Shown: one piece after another, positions 6,537 to 8,948 of the stretch
How the letters are laid out: the number at the start of each line of letters is the position of its first letter
Numbering within the stretch: the stretch's first letter is position 1
Assembly (NCBI GenBank): GCA_030152865.1
Contig: JASLIW010000049.1
Coordinates: 1-8,948, forward strand
Reading direction: 5' to 3'
DNA from: Bacteroides sp.
GTDB taxonomy: Bacteria; Bacteroidota; Bacteroidia; Bacteroidales; Bacteroidaceae
Length of the DNA: 8,948 nucleotides
Translations under genes and position numbers: made by a program
The notes under the pieces: generated by a model
What the model was told of the DNA's origin: nothing
The model's input: the letters and a program-made list of their open reading frames with translations, nothing else
Databases searched by the model: none

Positions 6537-7232
6537 ATGAATATACCTCAAAAACACAGCATCCACCAACTGGCAGATGAAGACAAACCCCGTGAAAAAT
6601 TACTCAACAAAGGAGTAGAACTTCTCTCATCGGCAGAGTTATTAGCCATACTTTTACGCTCTGGCACAGCTCAAGAAAGTGCTATAGACTTAGCCCAGCG
6701 CATCTACACCGAATCAAATAACAATTTAAGTACATTAGCAAAATGGACTTTGGAAGATTTCAAAGCATTTAAAGGAGTAGGTCCAGCCAAGTTTACTACA
6801 CTAAAAGCAGCCCTAGAACTGGGGCATCGAAGGCAACTTCAGGAAGTTCAAACAAGAGCTAGCTATCGATGCTCTTCTGATATTTATAGTCTTTTTCACC
6901 CCATTCTCTGTGATGCGGCCGAAGAAGAGTTTTGGATACTGCTCCTCAATCAAGCCTGTAAGAGTATAAAACATTGTAGAGTAAGTCATGGTGGTATTGA
7001 TGGGACCTATGCCGATGTTCGTAGTATTCTTCGAGAAGCCCTGATAGCAAGAGCCACACAAATCGCATTAATCCACAATCACCCATCAGGAAACACACAA
7101 CCTAGCTTAAGTGATAAACAACTGACTCATAAAATAAAAGAAGCTGCTCAACTCATGAATATAACAGTGGTAGACCACATTATTGTAACGGATGGAGCTT
7201 ATTATAGTTTTGCTGATCATGGCACACTTTAA
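6537..7232 (+). CDS. radC: RadC family JAB/MPN-domain protein
   Basis: This 231-residue RadC has the usual length and both family parts. Near the N-terminus 'DKPREKLLNKGVELLSSAELLAILLRSG' leads into a helix-hairpin-helix-like stretch, 'FKAFKGVGPAKFTTLKAALELGHR' (75-98), a possible DNA-contact region. The C-terminal JAB domain (about 105-231) has the metalloprotease-like site: Glu in 'EEEFWILLLN' (128-137), then H180-x-H182-P-S-G and D193 (IHNHPSGNTQPSLSD). The zinc ligands are therefore intact. The name comes from a DNA-repair mutant that was later shown to be a recG allele, so the true function remains unclear. It follows the glycosyltransferase by 19 bp. A structured spacer follows its stop codon. 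Confidence 0.93.
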   Translation: MNIPQKHSIHQLADEDKPREKLLNKGVELLSSAELLAILLRSGTAQESAIDLAQRIYTESNNNLSTLAKWTLEDFKAFKGVGPAKFTTLKAALELGHRRQLQEVQTRASYRCSSDIYSLFHPILCDAAEEEFWILLLNQACKSIKHCRVSHGGIDGTYADVRSILREALIARATQIALIHNHPSGNTQPSLSDKQLTHKIKEAAQLMNITVVDHIIVTDGAYYSFADHGTL

Positions 7233-7233
7233 A

Positions 7234-7310
7234 AGGTCCCTGACACATGACGCTTGTATCAGGGATAGAGGAGTAGTCTGTCAGGGAAGAAACACACATA
7301 GGTCCCTGAC
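7234..7310. repeat. Four alternating TCCCTGA repeats forming two hairpins
   Basis: In the radC downstream spacer the motif TCCCTGA occurs four times in the order forward, reverse, reverse, forward (7237, 7259, 7281, 7303). The outer copies share an 11-base direct repeat, AGGTCCCTGAC (7234-7244 and 7300-7310). Copies 1 and 2 form a hairpin with 11-base arms and one mismatch (7237-7247 with 7255-7265, loop TGACGCT). Copies 3 and 4 form a perfect 8-bp stem (7280-7287 with 7303-7310, 15-base loop) followed by TAAACTTTT. Because each forward copy can pair with either reverse copy, alternative folds are possible. It may serve as the radC terminator, a regulatory leader, or a remnant repeat. The rest of the 157-bp spacer holds only the candidate promoter below. 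Confidence 0.7.
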
Positions 7311-7354
7311 TAAACTTTTCATTCCTCTGAGCTGTTCCTTACATATAAAATCTG

Positions 7355-7362
7355 TAGATTTG
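7355..7362 (+). promoter_or_regulatory. Candidate promoter -7 element for the DUF59-lpxH pair
   Basis: TAGATTTG matches TAnnTTTG fully and ends 27 bp before the DUF59 start codon. The -33 position is poor: GCTG at 7331-7334, 20 bp upstream, matches only the last two bases of TTTG. It lies after the repeat hairpins, where a new transcription unit could begin. Confidence 0.4.
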
Positions 7363-7389
7363 CTCTACTCAATTTAAGCAATATACTTT

Positions 7390-7704
7390 ATGACAACAAA
7401 ATTTGATATAGAACAAAAGATAGTAGAACGCATAAAAACAGTCTACGACCCCGAGATCCCAGTAAATGTTTATGACCTAGGTCTTATCTACGAAATAGAC
7501 GTGCAAGAGGATCAAAGTGTTAATCTAACCATGACTCTCACAGCCCCCAACTGCCCTGCCGCTGATTTCATTTTGGAGGATGTGCGCCAAAAAGTAGAAA
7601 CGCTAGAAGAGGTAAAGTCTGTAAATATAATCCTTACTTTTGAACCTGAATGGTCAAGAGATATGATGAGTGAAGAAGCACTTTTAGAGTTAGGCTTTCT
7701 ATAA
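7390..7704 (+). CDS. MIP18/DUF59 family Fe-S assembly protein (SufT-like)
   Basis: This small cytoplasmic protein (104 residues) is of the MIP18/DUF59 family, whose members (SufT, PaaD-like, eukaryotic CIA factor MIP18) help mature iron-sulfur proteins. Seen motifs are 'VYDPEIPVNVYDLGLIYEI' at 18-36, the conserved 'TAPNCPAAD' with its single Cys near 55, and the C-terminal 'FEPEWSRDMMSEEALLELGFL', common to the SufT/PaaD type. There is no fused Mrp/ParA ATPase domain and no suf gene nearby, so the assignment to a particular client pathway is open. It lies 21 bp before lpxH and probably shares its mRNA; a functional link with lipid A is not evident. Confidence 0.9.
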   Translation: MTTKFDIEQKIVERIKTVYDPEIPVNVYDLGLIYEIDVQEDQSVNLTMTLTAPNCPAADFILEDVRQKVETLEEVKSVNIILTFEPEWSRDMMSEEALLELGFL

Positions 7705-7725
7705 GTAAAGGAAGGACTGAGAAAG

Positions 7726-8490
7726 ATGAAAAATGTATACTTCCTATCTGACGCTCATCTTGGCTCTAGAGCAATTAAGCACGGAAGAACTCAAGAAAGA
7801 AAGTTAGTTCGTTTTCTAGATGAAATTAAAGAGAAAGCCTCAGCAATTTATCTGCTGGGTGATATGTTTGATTTCTGGTATGAGTATAAAGAAGTAGTCC
7901 CAAAAGGCTACACACGTTTTCTAGGTAAGCTATCTGAGCTGACCGATGCGGGAGTCGAAATTCACTACTTTATCGGAAATCACGATATTTGGTGTGACGA
8001 CTACTTCGAAAAGGAGTGTGGGCTGATTATGCACCGAGAACCCTTTACAACGGAGATAAATGGAAAAGTGTTTTACCTTGCCCATGGTGATGGCTTAGGC
8101 GATCCCGATAAGGTCTTTCAAGTTCTTCGGAAAATGTTCCACAGCAAGTTCCTTCGCCGCTGCTTCTCTATGATACATCCTCGATGGGCCATAGACTTTG
8201 GCTTATCATGGGCCAAAAAAAGTAGAGAAAAACGAGTCAATGGCAAAGATCCTGAGTACATGGGAGAAAACAAAGAATACCTTGTACAGTATAGTAAAGC
8301 TTACTTGAAGGATCATCCAGAAATAAACTTTTTTATTTATGGTCATCGCCACATTATGCTTGACCTCATGTTATCTCGTTCAGCAAGAGCTGTAATTTTA
8401 GGAGATTGGGTCAACTACTTTTCCTATGGCGTATTTGATGGAGAGCACTTTTTTTTAGAACAATACTTAGAGGGTGATACTACTCTATAA
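7726..8490 (+). CDS. lpxH: UDP-2,3-diacylglucosamine diphosphatase
   Basis: This peripheral inner-membrane metallophosphoesterase cleaves UDP-2,3-diacylglucosamine to lipid X (2,3-diacylglucosamine 1-phosphate) and UMP in lipid A synthesis. All metal-site motifs are visible: D9-x-H11 ('SDAHLG'), 'GDMFDFW' at 45-51 (D46), 'GNHDIW' at 84-89, 'LAHGDG' at 118-123 and 'GHRH' at 206-209. The 'HGDGLG' and the helical insert at about 130-185 ('FQVLRKMFHSKFLRRCF', then the IHPRWAIDFGLSWAKKSR stretch) agree with LpxH rather than a general phosphodiesterase. At 254 residues it is near the usual 240-260. A purine-rich AAGGAAGG (7708-7715) lies 10 bp before the ATG, a stronger Shine-Dalgarno than elsewhere in this window. 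A Gram-negative outer membrane follows from its presence. Confidence 0.9.
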   Translation: MKNVYFLSDAHLGSRAIKHGRTQERKLVRFLDEIKEKASAIYLLGDMFDFWYEYKEVVPKGYTRFLGKLSELTDAGVEIHYFIGNHDIWCDDYFEKECGLIMHREPFTTEINGKVFYLAHGDGLGDPDKVFQVLRKMFHSKFLRRCFSMIHPRWAIDFGLSWAKKSREKRVNGKDPEYMGENKEYLVQYSKAYLKDHPEINFFIYGHRHIMLDLMLSRSARAVILGDWVNYFSYGVFDGEHFFLEQYLEGDTTL

Positions 8491-8531
8491 TAAATAAGAG
8501 GAGTCTCAATTGAGACTCCTCTTATTTATTA
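8488..8531. terminator. Perfect 44-bp palindrome, bidirectional terminator
   Basis: Positions 8488-8531 are a perfect palindrome centred between 8509 and 8510, with a GAGGAGTCTC core in a 22-bp half-site. The left half begins with the lpxH stop codon TAA, and the outer arms (AATAAATAAG / CTTATTTATT) give A-rich and T-rich flanks on both strands. It lies between the convergent lpxH and alkaline phosphatase genes and can terminate transcripts from both sides. Confidence 0.88.
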
Positions 8532-8555
8532 ATATTTATTCTTAAAAGCTATAGC

Positions 8556-8948
8556 TTACCAGGTATATCCTGCAGCTTTTGCAATATTTCTAGGAATATC
8601 AATATTGTTTAAGCGTGCATTAAATAATTCAGAACCTACCCCAATAGCAAAGACTGGAACAAAGTTAGCTGAGTGCGACTTAGTAGTCCATCCTATACCA
8701 GCGATTTCGTTCATGACTTCTTTAGCTCGTGCTGCTAATGGCTCACACTTGGTATACATACTCTCTTCAAAACTCTTTTTATTAGCTATGAAAGACTCTT
8801 CAAAAGCATCTCTCAGCTTGCGCTCTTGCTTCCAGTTTAATTTCAGCTCACTCCAAAAGCCCATATATTCTGTTAAAAGGGCCTTAGCTTCCTCCCAACA
8901 TACATTATTGTTTTTCTCCTTACGAAGCTCATTGATTTTATTTGAAAG
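8556..8948 (-). CDS. Alkaline phosphatase, partial (C-terminal 130 residues)
   Basis: The frame is open through the right edge, so only the last 130 codons are present; the ATG at 8864 is internal. The segment 'GWTTKSHSANFVPVFAIG' corresponds to the C-terminal metal-binding stretch of alkaline phosphatases, in which the His of 'SHSA' equals the zinc ligand His412 of E. coli PhoA. 'ELFNARLNNIDIPRNIAKAAGY' is the usual closing helix region. The preceding part ('WEEAKALLTEYMGFW' and 'KQERKLRDAFEES') resembles the helical insert seen in Bacteroidetes alkaline phosphatases. A periplasmic phosphomonoesterase is inferred; the signal peptide and nucleophile Ser are outside the window. It is convergent with lpxH and ends 24 bp from the shared palindrome. 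Confidence 0.82.
   Translation of the reverse strand, partial: LSNKINELRKEKNNNVCWEEAKALLTEYMGFWSELKLNWKQERKLRDAFEESFIANKKSFEESMYTKCEPLAARAKEVMNEIAGIGWTTKSHSANFVPVFAIGVGSELFNARLNNIDIPRNIAKAAGYTW

Noticed and set aside
6813..7061. Minus-strand 82-codon ORF inside radC
   Set aside because: It is antisense to the conserved JAB domain and has no motif of its own.
7192..7377. Possible 61-residue ORF overlapping the radC end and the repeat spacer
   Set aside because: It starts inside radC in another frame, runs through the hairpin repeats and has no recognisable motif; the spacer is better explained as structured non-coding sequence.
1..8948. Defence, phage, integron or other mobile system in the window
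   Set aside because: All genes are recognisable core or common chromosomal families, with even spacing and no transposase, integrase, attachment repeats or toxin-antitoxin pair; NigD's naming from bacteriocin immunity is not evidence of one here.

Overview
This is an AT-rich window (by eye about 60% A+T) of ordinary chromosomal genes from a member of the Bacteroidota, most likely order Bacteroidales; I cannot resolve the genus. The evidence is the type of protein families (a NigD-like lipoprotein, L34 and EF-P of Bacteroidetes type, a Bacteroidetes-style LpxH and alkaline phosphatase C-terminus). It is supported by promoter-like sites of the TTTG / TAnnTTTG kind used by the Bacteroidetes primary sigma factor, and by mostly weak Shine-Dalgarno sites. 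I see no tRNA, rRNA, CRISPR, IS or phage signature.

Region 1 (1-4495, minus strand) is one compact operon, read right to left. It encodes a membrane-anchored PASTA-domain protein, an RluD-type 23S rRNA pseudouridine synthase, D-Ala-D-Ala ligase, an acyltransferase of the glycerol-phosphate acyltransferase type, and a NigD-like lipoprotein cut by the left edge. The last four genes follow each other with a 4-bp overlap, a 13-bp gap and a 1-bp gap, which suggests translational coupling. Most of the operon concerns the cell envelope: peptidoglycan precursor, a peptidoglycan-binding type domain, phospholipid or acyl-lipid synthesis, and a lipoprotein.

Region 2 (4430-5500) holds rpmH (minus) and efp (plus), two translation genes divergent from a 225-bp spacer with one good promoter for each. 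Both promoters carry the same -7 octamer, TATTTTTG. Each gene is followed by a hairpin.

Region 3 (5528-8490, plus strand) holds a family-2 glycosyltransferase and radC, 19 bp apart. After a 157-bp spacer with four alternating copies of TCCCTGA come a MIP18/DUF59 Fe-S assembly-type protein and lpxH (lipid A synthesis), 21 bp apart. A perfect 44-bp palindrome serves as a two-way terminator between lpxH and a convergent gene that runs off the right edge, the C-terminus of an alkaline phosphatase.

I did not find a convincing new system. The items most worth a second look are the alternating repeats after radC, the kinase-less PASTA protein at the head of the ddl operon, and the HX5D spacing in the acyltransferase.
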